In this document: piece by piece, positions 44,815 through 56,564 of the stretch
Position numbering within the stretch: position 1 is the first letter of the stretch
Layout: every line of letters starts with the position of its first letter
NCBI GenBank assembly: GCA_014338405.1
Contig: JTDE01003012.1
Span: forward strand, 21,090 to 85,089
Reading direction: 5' to 3'
Origin: Paragonimus skrjabini miyazakii
Lineage: Eukaryota > Platyhelminthes > Trematoda > Plagiorchiida > Troglotrematidae
DNA: 64,000 nucleotides
The notes under the pieces: model-generated
The model's database searches: none
What the model saw: only the letters and a program-made list of their open reading frames with translations
What the model was told of the DNA's origin: nothing
Position numbers and translations under genes: made by a program

Positions 44815-45290
44815 AATCCAAATCGGATGCAAACGGTGTAGTCGAACGCTTTCGTCGACAGCTGACAGCATCCATCGCCGCCTTTGATGCAATTTGCTTA
44901 ACAGAATCTCTATCATTGGTTTTGCTCGGCATTTGAGCGGTCCTCAGGACCGACATCTCCATTTTTAGCGCCGAAATCCTTTAATGCCAGCCGAAGCGTC
45001 TTACTGGTGATCACTTGCCCCCCATACACGCACCTCGATATGATGACTTCTACGCTAAGCAACTCGTTCCATATGTGCGCTGCTCCCGTACAACAGACAC
45101 ACGAGAATAAAGCCGCAAGGTGTTTGTTCCTAAAGATCTCCACGACTGCACGCACGCGTTTTTCCGCGTAGATGGCCCATGACGCCCACTCGAACAACCT
45201 TACGAATGTCCTTTCAAGGCACTCTAACGGAGGGCAGTTTTGATGTACTCGGAAGTCAGGGTACTGACAATCTGAACCTTGCTTACTTTG
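44815..45290 (+). pseudogene. Gypsy (CsRn1-like) integrase C-terminal fragment E
   Basis: The plus strand reads GVVERFRRQLTASIAAFDAI, covering the end of the catalytic core with its glutamate, then SLSLVLLGI. In a shifted frame follow VPKDLHDCTHAFFRVDGP and RPLEQPYECPFKAL, the integrase C-terminal domain of CsRn1-type elements. Upstream pol and downstream LTR are not seen, so this is an isolated fragment. Confidence 0.72.
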
Positions 45291-48000
45291 AAAGGACTGA
45301 AGAAGCTTCTTATGTTTCTTAACATTCCGTGACTAGGCCGGTAACCGCCTGTGAATTGCTTCGCCCAGGGTTATCGTTACCAACGGATGTCACAGCCTCG
45401 CTAACAAAGCTAGCACCCACCGTAACGCATTCGGGTCGTTGGTTGCACTGGCCGAAATGTCTAGAGCACTAGCTTGTATCACAACTCGTTTTGATTCAGC
45501 GCAAAACAAGACAAAAAGATTTCAAACATTTACGAATAGAAAAACGCGCCCTGATTCATGTCCTCGGTTCTCGCGTTTCTCAAGGTGAGTTTGTAGAGTT
45601 CTCAATATTTTGTACTTCATTTTGCTGACATTGCGTAACTGCTGCATCAGACCACATTGTACATTTTTGTTTGACTTGAGTAAAAACAACAACAAAACAC
45701 GTTTTCGAATAAACTCTGCTACACGCGCTTGCTGGTTCTTCCTACGACGCCGGTGTTTGCTACGCAGTTTAAAACATCCCATTTGTTGGATTAACTTTCA
45801 GCTCCGTTACTTCGCATCTAGCTCCGTTCGGAACAATCCAAANNNNNNNNNNNNNNNNNNNNNNNNNNNNNNNNNNNNNNNNNNNNNNNNNNNNNNNNNN
45901 NNNNNNNNNNNNNNNNNNNNNNNNNNNNNNNNNNNNNNNNNNTCTCACGAACATTGTCAATCTTTGCTGAGTCCAGTCCTTGACTTCACTCGTTATTTTT
46001 GTATCGAGAATTATTGTAGTTTACACATTTGTTCCACTACAAGTTTGTCATTTATCAATGTAACTAAACCCACCTATTTTGCTTTTGCCTCCGTCTACCA
46101 GCACACATCCGTGGTTCATCAAAATTTGCGATTCGAAAGCCGTCGTATTACCCGTGTGTTATAAACCCCAGGGTTCGGGCACGGAAACGTTTTTGTTCTC
46201 TCACTCGTTTCGACACCGTGGAAAATTACATTTTTCATCCCGGGAAATTTGTAAACGTTCATGCCTACACCACTGCGTAAATGTCCGAATGTGGGAGAAT
46301 TAGTTAGCAAATAAGTGTTTGACGCCTTGAGGTTGTGGTAACTGCTACAAAGTTTCACTCCAGGTTTGATGAGTTATTCAACAGAGATAATTCAAAGGCC
46401 AACGAATAGTGTAGTACTCAATATTGACACGACCGGGGAAGAAGAAAGTGTACAGCCAGTGAGCGTCCTGCGTGCAGCATGTGGATCGGAAGAGTGGCGG
46501 ATTTCTACACAAGCAGGAAATGTGTATACAACTGGGCTAAGTAGAAATGCCTCGACAGGAAGTGTCAAACTGTTCAGCAAAATACTGACAAAAATCAAGC
46601 CATTCCAAAAGGTGGCTATAAAATCTTTCGGTGTATTATCAATCTGTTGAAATTTTTTCTCCGCGGGCAAGCAGGGAGACGCACCCGCAGTGGAAGCACG
46701 TGGAAACTCATGCAGCCAATTCGGTGGCGAGCTCATTAGGCCATTACTTGCATTCATATAAACAAGTGTATCACACTGCCGTAGTAAATTCACAATTTTG
46801 GCGGCCGACTTAAGTTTTGTGGAAATCAGGTACATTTTAACATATCAAGCGGTCGAAAATAAGAACGGCTGACGCAAACCGAGTCACGCTAAATTCGGAG
46901 AAAAAAGTATACTACTGTAAGCATATAGATAGAGTAAAATTTGAATGTGAAATCGGAATTGACACCCCTTCGACAACCGCGGCTCCACCAGCATTCTGTT
47001 TAAGCAGCCCATCTCCTAACAAACATCTTTTGAAAGTCTCTTCCGAATCATTCCTTGGCTGCACATACAATTGCTCCCCTCATCAGTCCTTCATGTCCTT
47101 TTTGTAGGGTGCTCACTGGATGTGAGAGGCGTCGACTAGAACCCCTTAGATCACGGCTTCTAACCGTTCCGATGCCACTACCAGACATTTTCTGAAATGA
47201 CATAAACCAATGGAAAGCGACTGGATAGTGTTTGGGAAACTCTGGTCAACCGTGTTTCCACAACAAACCAGTCCCTTAGTGAAGGCCGAGTTCCGTTGTA
47301 GACGGTTTTTTCTAGTCAAGCGCTAATTTATCTCCAGCAGACATTGCGAGAGGACAACTGTCTGGTTCCAAAAATTCCATTTATTACACACTTCCAAGGG
47401 GCGGCGGGAATTTTGTTCGGCTTACCATAAACAACGTTAGTACATGACTGTTTCAGCTCTCGCTGTAGCCAAAAGAAATGGAAATTAACTAGTGACCTTG
47501 TAAACTTCCTTAGGGCTTCTTACAAGAATTCAGAAAGGTTGTGGTGGTCCCACAGACCGATGGGTATTCATCAAAAATCTTACGTTTACCGTTCGTTGCC
47601 GTATTGGTGGCCGTTATGATAAGACTGTTTATCTCACCCAGCACTGTGGTAGGGTACAGGGCAGGAATATAGGACGTGTGGTGGTAGAAGCGGAGTTGGG
47701 ACGCAACACGGCTGTCACAATCCCTCGGCACCGCTCCGGCCAGCCACACGTTATTGCACGTTGCTATACTGGACCGCTGACTGGGGAATACACTGATGTA
47801 TGTTGCCTTACAGAAACTTACTGAGTTAGCTTAAAAAACATACCCCACAATTATGCGGTAGCTCACTTGTGAATCCGACTTGACTTCATGCCGCAAGTTG
47901 TAGGCTGTTGTATGACGACTGCCCACAACGATACAGCCTAAATGGTACGATGCAGTTTTCATCATTTCGTGCCATGGATGTGAACGATCATTTGTTTGCT
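45291..48000. other. No gene recognised; contains an assembly gap
   Basis: Open frames of up to 147 codons occur (46392-46835, minus), and an ATG-less plus-strand frame runs through 47502-47820. None shows a known domain, and overlapping frames on the other strand are equally long. A decayed repeat is more likely than a gene. Confidence 0.4.
45843..45942. other. Assembly gap (100 N)
   Basis: A run of exactly 100 N, the conventional length for a gap of unknown size. Distances across it should not be trusted. Confidence 0.95.
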
Positions 48001-48100
48001 TAATAATAATATATATTTCTCAACGCACTTGTGAGAGACACGCTCGGATGTTCGTGATCATGGGAAATAATTGCAGGCAGTACAAAGTAACAAATGGTTG
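48001..48100 (+). repeat. Dispersed repeat B, copy 2
   Basis: It reads TAATAATAATATATATTTCT, CAACGCACTTGTGAGAGACA, CGCTCGGATG, CGTGATCA, matching 55715-55780 best and 18787 more weakly. Confidence 0.5.
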
Positions 48101-48482
48101 TATAATAAGGCAACCATGAAATCTATCGGCAAACCCGAGCTTAATCAGACAGAAAAGAATTCCAGGTTACAAGCGTTTAATGGACACACCAAGGAAGCAG
48201 ATCGTTCGCCTGTTCCACATATTCACTACCAAAGAAGAGATGTTACACTAATTTACCTTTCACAAGGTTATGTAGGAGACGGTGTTTCAAATACTTCAGG
48301 GTCATTCTGGGGACTACATGCAAATGCACCTTCGAAAGGCTTTGCCTTTGTCTGACGCAACCACATTCGGAAAAACGTTGGAATAATTATGTTTGGACGG
48401 GGTAGGATGGAAAGTTCCAAACTCCAGCGAAAGATTTAGCAAACTCCAGCGTAGGACTTCGTCAACTACTTGTAAACGTCAC
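48101..48482. other. No gene recognised
   Basis: A 94-codon plus-strand frame (48071-48355) starts inside repeat B and has no recognisable domain. Confidence 0.4.
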
Positions 48483-48960
48483 AAGTTGAAAATCTCGCGA
48501 ATCGCAAAAATTTTCCTCTTATAGCAGATGTTCGCAGGTGCAAAAAAAGAACGCAAGTTCACGTGTGAAAATAAAAAATGTGGAGTAATCACATTTAATC
48601 TGTCCGTTAATTCATAAGTAATATTTTCTTCACAAAAGGCTTACGCGATATTAATATTTTTGTTTTTTCAATAAAATATGTAATACTGACAAGCAATTAT
48701 TATAGCGTTCCGTGATGACTGGGTAACCAGAAGCTACATCTAGAATGATTATCACGTGATAATCAAAGCCTATTAGGGTTTTTTACGTCAGTCTCTTCTA
48801 TAAGGTCAATGTTTAGGCTAAAATCTTTATTTCATAGCGCATGATCGTTACTAATTGTTAACGACGAGCGTTTGGGGCAGCGGAAATAACATAAAATGTG
48901 AATTGAGGTTGTATTGGCGTCATGTAGTGTAAACAGAGGAGTATTTTTCTACACAGTTTT
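48483..48960 (+). repeat. Dispersed repeat A, copy 2
   Basis: This is the diverged counterpart of 19241-19720; see that entry for the shared landmarks. AT-rich, no coding. Confidence 0.5.
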
Positions 48961-49655
48961 CTGTGGAGAGTTTTTGCATGCTTGAGTGAGTTCGCAAATA
49001 AGAAAGTGGATGATGTCGACACCATTAAACTATTTATGGCTCCAGCCCCTCAAGATGCTATTTCCAGCGAAGCATTTGGGTCTCCACAATGGAACCTGAG
49101 GATGGTAAGCACAAGATTTGAGCAATAACTGCCTACTCACCTAACCAAACCTCTCGGATCTAAAACAATGTTCACGAACTGTATTGTGCTAAATATGAAG
49201 CGGCATCCCAGATCGATGGACGAACAGGGTTCACTAACTTTTGACGACACCAACGAGACTGTCACAGAGCTGAAACTGTATTTTCTGTTACTAAAACTGA
49301 ACCACTGCCCAAAAGTTGTAAAATAACATACGTTCGTGGTGTATATTGATGTGCTTAACGGTGGTAACCACCGTTATACCGAGGAAATGCAGGAGCAAAA
49401 AGACATCTACAGTGAACTTTAATGACAAGGTGCACGATGCAAAAAGCTGTATCACGTAGGCTCAAAATGTTATTATCGCGGAAAGTTTTTGACATAAAAA
49501 TATTACTTATGCAATACTCGATTTATTAGGTGTGATCACTACTTGTTCCATTTTACCACGTGAGATTGCATTCGTTTTCTTATACCCACGAATATCCGTC
49601 GAATGCAAAAGACCTTTAGCAAACCAACATCCCATACCTTCCTGCATAATAGGCC
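48961..49655. other. No gene recognised
   Basis: The gag and 5' LTR of the BEL/Pao element downstream would be expected here on +, but no Gag block or LTR was found. Confidence 0.4.
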
Positions 49656-50046
49656 AGTTAGTGCATTAACCAAGAGCACAATTTTCGAAGAAGTTGGTAT
49701 CAGAGACCAGCTCAGTGGGATCGCCTTGAAAGCAACAACTGATTAAGTTAGCGTTAAGATTAGCCTTCTGCAATTTGTTACAGGAAGCTTGAATACAAAC
49801 AAAAGACTTACGGTTAGCCGAGCTTAGCCTGTACGATCGACCTCCAAGTTGTCCCATTATGTGCTCACAAGCCTGTCACTGCGTATGTGGTCACATTTGA
49901 GTGATGTCGTGATGCCCGGAATTTCAGCAGCGATGGTCTCCATGCTAAATGGACTCGACATATTGATGGCTTACGGTGTCTTGCATGAGAGTTTTGACAG
50001 AATTAATGGCATATATGCGTATGTGTACCTCTGGGTTGAGTGGTGA
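49656..50046 (+). pseudogene. BEL/Pao protease region
   Basis: The plus-strand frame at 49849-50046 contains HLSDVVMPGISAAMVSMLNG followed by LDILMAYGVL. This is the block (HLxDVxxP ... VxLLIGxDxPxAH) that ends the protease in BEL/Pao polyproteins. Weaker upstream similarity (EEVGIRDQLSGIALKATTD) fits the part after the active site. The catalytic Asp-Thr/Ser-Gly itself is not seen. Confidence 0.62.
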
Positions 50047-50199
50047 TAGAGCCAGCACAGATGGAGCGTCGTGCCAGCAAACCAGAACCTTCAGTTTATC
50101 ACTTGCCTGCTGAGGCTTTAATATGGCTTCTAATGGAGAAGGCGTTAAACATTTGGTTTAAGGAACCTCAGTGCATTCGACCGGCCGTGTATTTTAAAG

Positions 50200-51390
50200 A
50201 TCTCACGGACTGAGAATGTATGAAAAGTCCCTGACATTCGTTGACAGTCACTTTCAGATAGCTTTACCCTGAAGAAATTACCCGTCGAGTTTGCCAAACA
50301 GCGAAGAGTTATCTTGCCACAGGCTTTACGGCTTGACAAAGCGACCTCTACATGGCTAGATATGTCAGAATTATAGGCCAAAGATGGAAGAGTGAATCAC
50401 CAGTGGACAAACTGTATTAACTACGACGCACGAGAGATAAGAGGGCCACTCAAGTACTGATATCTACCGCACCATCCAGTGTTCAACTCCGTAGGACTGG
50501 AGCCCTTGGTACTCAGCCAGGACTGGTTGACAAGGAAAACCTAAGAAACCCACCAAAGTTAATATAGGTTCTGATCATGCTGCCAACTTCCAGATGGTCT
50601 CTATGGGCTCCCAACTAATTACTGGTCCAGGCTTGATTAAAAACCTGTGTGGCACGTTATTTCATCTCATTACACTTACAGTTAATGTTGAAGCCATGCT
50701 TCGTCAGGCCAATGTGCCCCCTGATGACTGAATTAACCTAGGGTTTCCATCGTGGACTAAAGGCGGCCTACTTCAAGATCTTACGGCACACCCCTTTTGA
50801 GAGCCCCTTCATCAACTCGAAAAGGTCTTGATTTGAAGCAGACAACAGAAGTCAGCCCTGATACGCAGGGCGGAGGTTCTAGAAAATCTCAGTTGAAGAT
50901 GACTGGTTGGCGAGCTCGCCGACTGCAAACGGCTGTTCTGTTGACAAAGTCATCTCCATCTAACAGTGGCCTTCGTTTGATTAAATTGTTAACAGGGTAG
51001 AAGACGCCGTATCTATTACATCATTGAAGAACCTGAGCTACGAAACAAAAAACCAGAAAAAGCAGCAGGCGAACGCACAGAAACCCTTCGAAGTTGTTTG
51101 AGACGGACGAAGTGGGTAAATGGCCAGGCCAAACTGCTCAGGGAACCACTTTGTCTCGAGGAGCTCCACTGTTTGATCCTCTTGGCTTTGTTCCCTAACT
51201 TTGGCCGATTACTGAGCCTTCCTCAAAGGAAGGCTGTTTGGTACGAACAGCTAACATCAAAAAGAGTGGTATCTGAGAGAAAGGACCACACGGTTCAGGT
51301 AAGCTGGTCGAACTGCGAAATTCTCACCGTATCAAGCCACCAAACTTGGAAGGGTCTTATCGGATAAAGTCACACCGTCTCTCAAAATCT
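50200..51390 (+). pseudogene. BEL/Pao reverse transcriptase
   Basis: Blocks in order on + are VDSHFQIALP and LPNSEELSCHRLYGLTKR (50220-50340); YLPHHPVFNS (about 50465); and NFQMVSMGSQLITGPGLIKN and VEAMLRQANVPPDD (50590-50730). SWTKGGLLQD follows. A box that is probably the catalytic YVDD reads VEDDWLASSPTANG (about 50895), and FDPLGFVP lies at about 51173. The last is the hallmark of Pao RT. Nearly every block is in a different frame from the next. Confidence 0.8.
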
Positions 51391-51399
51391 TCGGGAACA

Positions 51400-51800
51400 A
51401 GATATTGAACAGCAGTATTGGACCTATCTACTGCTCCGTGGTGCTTGGAACGCCAAGAGTAACTCCTGTGCGTGCGATGAGTATAATCCACATGGAAGTG
51501 ACAGCGGCTGTCCCCGTTTCAGGGCTGATCAACAACGTCGAAGAGGAATTACTGGAAAAAGTTGAATCCGTGACGTTCCGGATAGGCGTCTTCCATTTGT
51601 TCGCAATAACCCTTGTCGGTTTGAAACGTTCGCTATCAATCGGTTGTTATTTATTTATGACTTACCTGGTGCAGACGACTTGCGGTATGTGGACATCAAG
51701 CAAAATTCTGCAACCTCAGCATCTCAGGGTATGCACCTAAGAGGCCAAAGAACAGGACAGTAGTTTTGCGGTCTGGAATTTCCTTGAACAGATCAGGTCG
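51400..51800 (+). pseudogene. BEL/Pao RNase H region
   Basis: The plus strand reads RVTPVRAMSIIHMEVTAAVP and LINNVEEELLEKVESVTF (usual APLKxxTIPRLELxAA ... VxFWTDS). A frame change follows, then NNPCRFETFAINRLLFIYDL and LRYVDIKQNSATSASQGM. The latter corresponds to the RFxTFVANRxxxI ... WRYVDTxxNPADxASRG block. The aspartate and Pro-Ala-Asp of the latter are lost. Confidence 0.78.
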
Positions 51801-52319
51801 CGTGACCGACGCAGCCTAAAGGTTTCTTTGTTAGGCTAATAGATCTGGGAGGCGCCATTTGGTTCAACCACCTCTCATCGTCCAGATCAGGTAGTATATT
51901 ACTGCGGAGAATTGCATGATCACACCAATTTTGCAGTCAATTAAGTCCTTCGTATACCAAGAGCTCTCGTTACTACTTTGAACGGTGGATTCTCTGTTGA
52001 AGCAGCTAGAGACGCCAAAGCATATGTGTTGAGGCTCGTTCAGCCACTCATATTTTTGTTGTTTCAATCGCTGAAATATACGCCGGACCATCCTCTTTAT
52101 GAATTCGGGTCATGGCCCGTTGAGGCAGCCAAAAACACACTTGTGACTGATGTTTCGTTACAAATCGGAGGCTGATTCGACTGGGTCCCAAACCTCTTTG
52201 AGAACAACAATCCAGCCATAATTTTGCTTTATTCTTGATAACACTTCTCTGTCGAGGGACGAACGGACAGGTCCATACACTTCAGGTTCTGCCACAACTT
52301 CTAAATCTGTATTGGATTC

Positions 52320-53480
52320 TCCGAAGACAAGCTGCCGTGTGTCGTGTGCTGAGTACCTGCTTCAATTGTAGAAGCTATCACTTCTGATTTGGGATACAAA
52401 TTGTGGATTCTACGCAGAAAGATCGTTTTTCTCCCAAAGCATCCACTCTTTCCAGCCGTCAAGACGGGCTACTTTGGCCCTACACTAGTCATACGTGGAC
52501 GTAGTGTGGAGGTAGGACATGGATGAATTTTTGCTCGTTTGTTGACGAGAGCAGTGCATATCAAAGTTGTTTATGCCTTCGAAACGGACTTCTTTTTATG
52601 TTTTTCCTGGTTTGTATGGAAATGTGGATGGCCCTAGGACTACCCGCACACGGATGCAGCACGGTTACCAATGGATATTTCTGCCATCAAACGCGAGCCA
52701 CAGGGAATGAATCTGGGAACGTCTGGTACGTTCGGTTCGCCGATGATTGGATGGTGGATGAGGAACCGCTGAGCTTAGTTTTAACTGAAGTGGGGGAGAT
52801 GCTAAATAGTAAACCAATAACGAAGTTACCCGATAACCTACAGGACTCTCCCTTGCTGATTCCGCATCATCCACTGTTACTGAAGCCTCAGACAAGCCTC
52901 AGCCATTGGGGGATGCGATTATTTTTCCTTCATTCTCCTCTCCCTCGTACTTATCGCCCACACAGATTACTGGATAATCAAAAAGGGCTCGAAAGCGAAA
53001 AACGGAATCTGAAAAACCCCTCATTCCCTCCTCCGGTGGGACAGTCGCAGCTCTGGGTGCTGTCCTCTGGCATGCCGGTGCAATTATTCAGGACGCTCGA
53101 TTGACAACAGCCATCTTTTCTTTTGCAAATTGAACGTGAACTTGAACTTGAACAACATACATTGTTTTTTAACATCGCCAAAAATGACAGAAAGATATAG
53201 GCAAGCACAGTATTTAGCCAAAGTGGTTTGGTCAAGTTGGCTCAAAGAAAGCCTCCCTATTCTGCAGAAACGGCAGAAGTGGACAAGACAAGTTCGAGTT
53301 CCTGTTTCCGGAGACGACGTGCCGGGGAAAAACAAACTGGTGCCGAGAGGACAGTGGGACAAGGGATTGGTGATCAGCCAACTGCTAAAAAGAATGAAGT
53401 AGTGAAGGTAGCCAAGGTTAGAGCCGACAGTGGCGGTCAACGGCTAAATTTTCCGAACTTACGCCTGTTCGAAGAAATTA
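52320..53480 (+). pseudogene. BEL/Pao integrase and C-terminal domain
   Basis: On +, KTGYFGPTLVIRGRSVEVGH matches the first catalytic block (usual VDYFGP); its aspartate is glycine. LTRAVHIKVVYAFETDFF and FVWKCGWP follow near 52550-52640. Then come MVDEEPLSLVLTEVGEMLNS and KPITKLPDN, the block just after the catalytic glutamate. At 53183-53402 the terminal domain reads ERYRQAQYLAKVVWSSWLKE and LPILQKRQKW, with PRGQWDKG later. Confidence 0.82.
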
Positions 53481-53761
53481 AGTTCCAGAGTGAAACGTGA
53501 TCAAAGTAAATGAATGGTACGTTACTACATTGTCGTTCATTGATTCACTTCCGCTCTCTCCTTTCACAATTTCATTTTTGGGCGGATCTCGGGAGCGTTG
53601 CTTCAAGGCGGAACCCATAAAACTTACACATGTTTTAGTACGAATGTGGAACATGGGCAGGCGTTCTTCAGAACGCTGGAACAATCTGACCGTTACGCTC
53701 GGTCCCGCGACGTTACCTGCTGCTCAGCCGAGTTACACCAAACAGTGACCAGAAATATTCT

Positions 53762-53970
53762 GATTTGATAGTATGAACTTTCATCGGAACTCCCCTTTGT
53801 TTGTCTTCTAGCGCCTCGTTAACACGTTTACGCCAACTATGCTTACTGGCGGTCATTTTCCATGCATAGAGTCTTCTTGGTTTTAATTCGTGTGGTTCGC
53901 TAATTATTCATAATTAATGTACGTAAACCATTGTGTCTAGAACAAGCTTCCCACATTCCATCTTGTTCTG
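53762..53970 (+). repeat. Dispersed repeat D, copy 2
   Basis: Counterpart of 41650-41880. It begins near GGAACTCCCCTTTGTTTGTC and runs to CATTCCATCTTGTTCTGCCC. It lies between the BEL/Pao pol and Gypsy F, so it could be part of either. Confidence 0.6.
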
Positions 53971-54289
53971 CCCAAACCAAAGGGATTACAACTTCCCCGG
54001 TAAGCTGTAGTGTAACCTTAAATACTAACAGACTGTGTAGTACATATTCACAGAAATCGAGCTAATATGCGCTTAAAGCCAGCTTTTGATTGCTATCACG
54101 ATCATTCCGAGGAGCGCAGTCATGACCTCACGCGGAATACATGAAGTTTTGCTAGTGTCGTCCACAATACTGTAGAAAATTTTCATCACTCTATCCATGG
54201 ACTAGATGGTATTTGATATTTTTTCACTATCTAGTTACAGGAAGGACATTGCACGTATTGACGTTCAACGTTCACTCGTTTCGCGCGTT

Positions 54290-55640
54290 GTTGTGGTGTA
54301 ATCAATTTTGCTAAGTGTTCAATTGGAATGCTCCGGGTATCCCTCTCAGGTCACAGGATGTCTACGGGCAGGTTGGAGCTCCTGTCTAAGAAAGTGGAAG
54401 CAATCTTGAGTGACCCGAAGCTCGCACCAGTTAATCTACTTATTCGGTTGAAACGTGCAATAATCTTTATTTCAGATTCACCTCTAGTTGCGCTTATGGA
54501 ATGCAACCTCTCGCCGAAGTGATTAAAGGTAAGGTTCGCTAATTTCCATTTACGGTCGTCAGTATACCATCACTTTCATGTCATCATCCGCTCCGATCTT
54601 TCAGCGTTAATCGTGGATGCGGCAGACGTGACTGTGGGAGCGGTTCTACGCTAGCAACCCGATGAGTATTGGTGCCTGCTAACCATCCACTCTGATAGTT
54701 TACAGACAGCTGGGTGGTTTGAGAAGTGAACTTCCAGCAACACATCTCAGTACCCATCACTTTTGACATGTTCTTGAGGGCAGACGTATTATTGCATTCA
54801 AAAACCTTAAGCCATCAACGTGCACCGAGCACTCGACTGCAGACAGGTACTCCTGAAAGAGGACCTGACCGCTGGGGAGTACTTCCCAGTTCACAACTGA
54901 TATCCGCCACGTTTCAAGTAACTCGAGCCCAATCGCTGATATTTTCTCGCCCGTCACTACCATAACGTGAAGGGCAGGCAGGTCAATCTACTTCGCGACA
55001 AACGCGATGGCACGAGTCCACTATCCGGAAACAGGACATTTTCGCAAGCTTTACACATTTATCTCAACGAATGACTGTGACTGTTCACCAACTATACCCT
55101 AATTGACTTCCAGCTAAATTTCTTGGGCCAAATTTGTGAAACATTGCACCAAATGTCCCACCCAGATATAGCTGAACACTAAAGGTGGTCACCGAACACT
55201 CTGCCTGACGCAATGTTAGTCACTGCATCTTTACCTAGTCCGGAACATACGTGGACTGTAAACGGTTTAAAATTCACCATCACACGCGTTCCGCACTGGG
55301 CAGTTTTGCTGCCGCTGATGGGCATTCCCATCATGTGCATTCCAACCTAGTCAGCTTTCGCTGCCATCCATAAACCGAGTTACACACCAGCTGCAGGTCA
55401 CACGAATTCTAAGTTTCCCGTCAAAAACCGTCGCACGAAGACTCTTGGAACATTGGGCTGCCTAGTTTGGTTCTCCCGCCGTATTTATCAAAAACCGCGC
55501 ATCAACTTTCCAACTAGTATTCGCAGCATTCAGTAACGCGCTAGGGCGTAGTGTGATTCACACCACAGCTCGTCAATCGGCAGCCAACGGATAGGTTGAC
55601 TACCGTTGCAGCCAACACACACGGGCTTAGTCCGTATCAT
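54290..55640 (+). pseudogene. Gypsy F (CsRn1-like) RT-to-integrase fragment
   Basis: The plus strand reads INFAKCSIGML and LSGHRMSTGRLELLSKKVEA (RT thumb, 54300-54420), and LSALIVDAADVTVGAVL (RNase H, about 54600). It continues with ETLHQMSHPDI (integrase zinc domain, about 55138) and PAVFIKNRASTFQLVFAAFS, NALGRSVIHTTARQSAANG (integrase core, 55470-55590). In the last block the second catalytic aspartate (usual TDRGS) is asparagine (KNRAS), and a TAG follows AANG. The fragment has no LTR or 5' half and is the most decayed Gypsy copy here. Confidence 0.77.
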
Positions 55641-55714
55641 CGAAAACGGTGCGGCAATATTTTAGTGTTGGAGATGGACAGCAACCTCGAGGTATCCATC
55701 GGAAAATTTAGTAC

Positions 55715-55870
55715 TACTAATAATGGCATATTTTTCAACACAGTTGTGCGAAGCACGCTCAGATGAACGTGATCAGTATACACATTGTAGTGTGAAACGC
55801 GTACCGTACACAAGAAATTATGAAAATAAAGCAACAAAACATACATAATAAGAAAGGGAAATTCCAGTTT
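55715..55870 (+). repeat. Dispersed repeat B, copy 3
   Basis: It reads CTAATAATGGCATATTTTTC, AACACAGTTGTGCGAAGCAC, GCTCAGATGAACGTGATCAG, then GTGTGAAAC, and ends in an A-rich stretch (ACATAATAAGAAAGGGAAA). Related to 18787-18945 and 48001-48100. Confidence 0.5.
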
Positions 55871-55989
55871 ATTAAGAAGCGCCTGGCTTACTTACTTCTA
55901 AAAAGATTGTTCTCGAAATTGCCCAGGTTCGATCAAAAATGCTGAGTAGTTACATAAATTCTCGCTTCACAAGGTTAACGTTGGTTTTT

Positions 55990-56222
55990 GTAACAGGCAA
56001 GCCAGACGTTCTGACCTCGTGTACTCGTTACATTCTTGAGCCAATTTTGAGAAACGTGGAGACACCGGGGAACAGCGTTCTTCTGAAGTGAGGGTTCCAA
56101 CGATAGTCTTGTGAAAGCAGACATTAGAAACAAGCGTGAGCCAAAGGCGCAGCAAGACATGCACACGATTTACACAATCGAAAACAAAAGTGGTGCCAAA
56201 AACACGGCAGCATGGTGCGTTA
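55990..56222 (+). repeat. Dispersed repeat C, copy 2
   Basis: Counterpart of 41064-41297 in the same orientation, ending about 340 bp before the MULE-like gene. Whether it belongs to that transposon's terminal region is unknown; no inverted copy was found downstream of 58422. Confidence 0.7.
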
Positions 56223-56564
56223 CGCCTTATAGCCGAGGGCTGGAAATTATCGGTAGGGGGTAAAATCTGTAGTAAAATGGCGAATTTTTGAGGGTTCCGT
56301 TAATATCTCGCAATATTTCGGTGGTATCGTTCAAGAAGTTGAAAATCACCAGTTTAGGAGACAAAAATTATTACGAGCGTTGAAAAAATTGTTTTAACCG
56401 ACCGTTAGTTGGTTTGTCCTTCATTTCGCGCGAAGATTGAAAATAATGGTGGGTGTTGTGGTTGCACTTATGCGGTTTCATGCAAAGTATTTGTTTATGT
56501 TCGATTAATGGTTAATCATTCTGTGTTGATAAATGATTAATTGTTTACAAAAATTTGGTTTTAG

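Larger units (their letters stand above)
49656..53500 (+). mobile_element. BEL/Pao retrotransposon, decayed pol
   Basis: Domains typical of Pao/BEL elements follow one another on + in the right order: protease, RT, RNase H, integrase and the DUF5641-type C-terminal domain. All lie in many short frames. Length from protease to the C-terminal domain (3.8 kb) is close to normal, so there is little large-scale deletion but intense small-scale decay. Gag and a pair of LTRs were not identified. Repeat D begins 0.27 kb after the end. Confidence 0.85.

Noticed and set aside
46366..46835. Overlapping open frames of 94 codons (+) and 147 codons (-)
   Set aside because: Neither shows a domain, both strands are equally open, and there are no features of a real gene.
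47502..47820. ATG-less plus-strand open frame of about 106 codons
   Set aside because: No recognisable motif or splice context; a few such stretches are expected by chance in six frames.
41650..53970. Repeat D copies as the LTR pair of the BEL/Pao element
   Set aside because: They are 12 kb apart, the left copy is 8 kb before the first pol block, and the similarity does not start or end with clear LTR termini.
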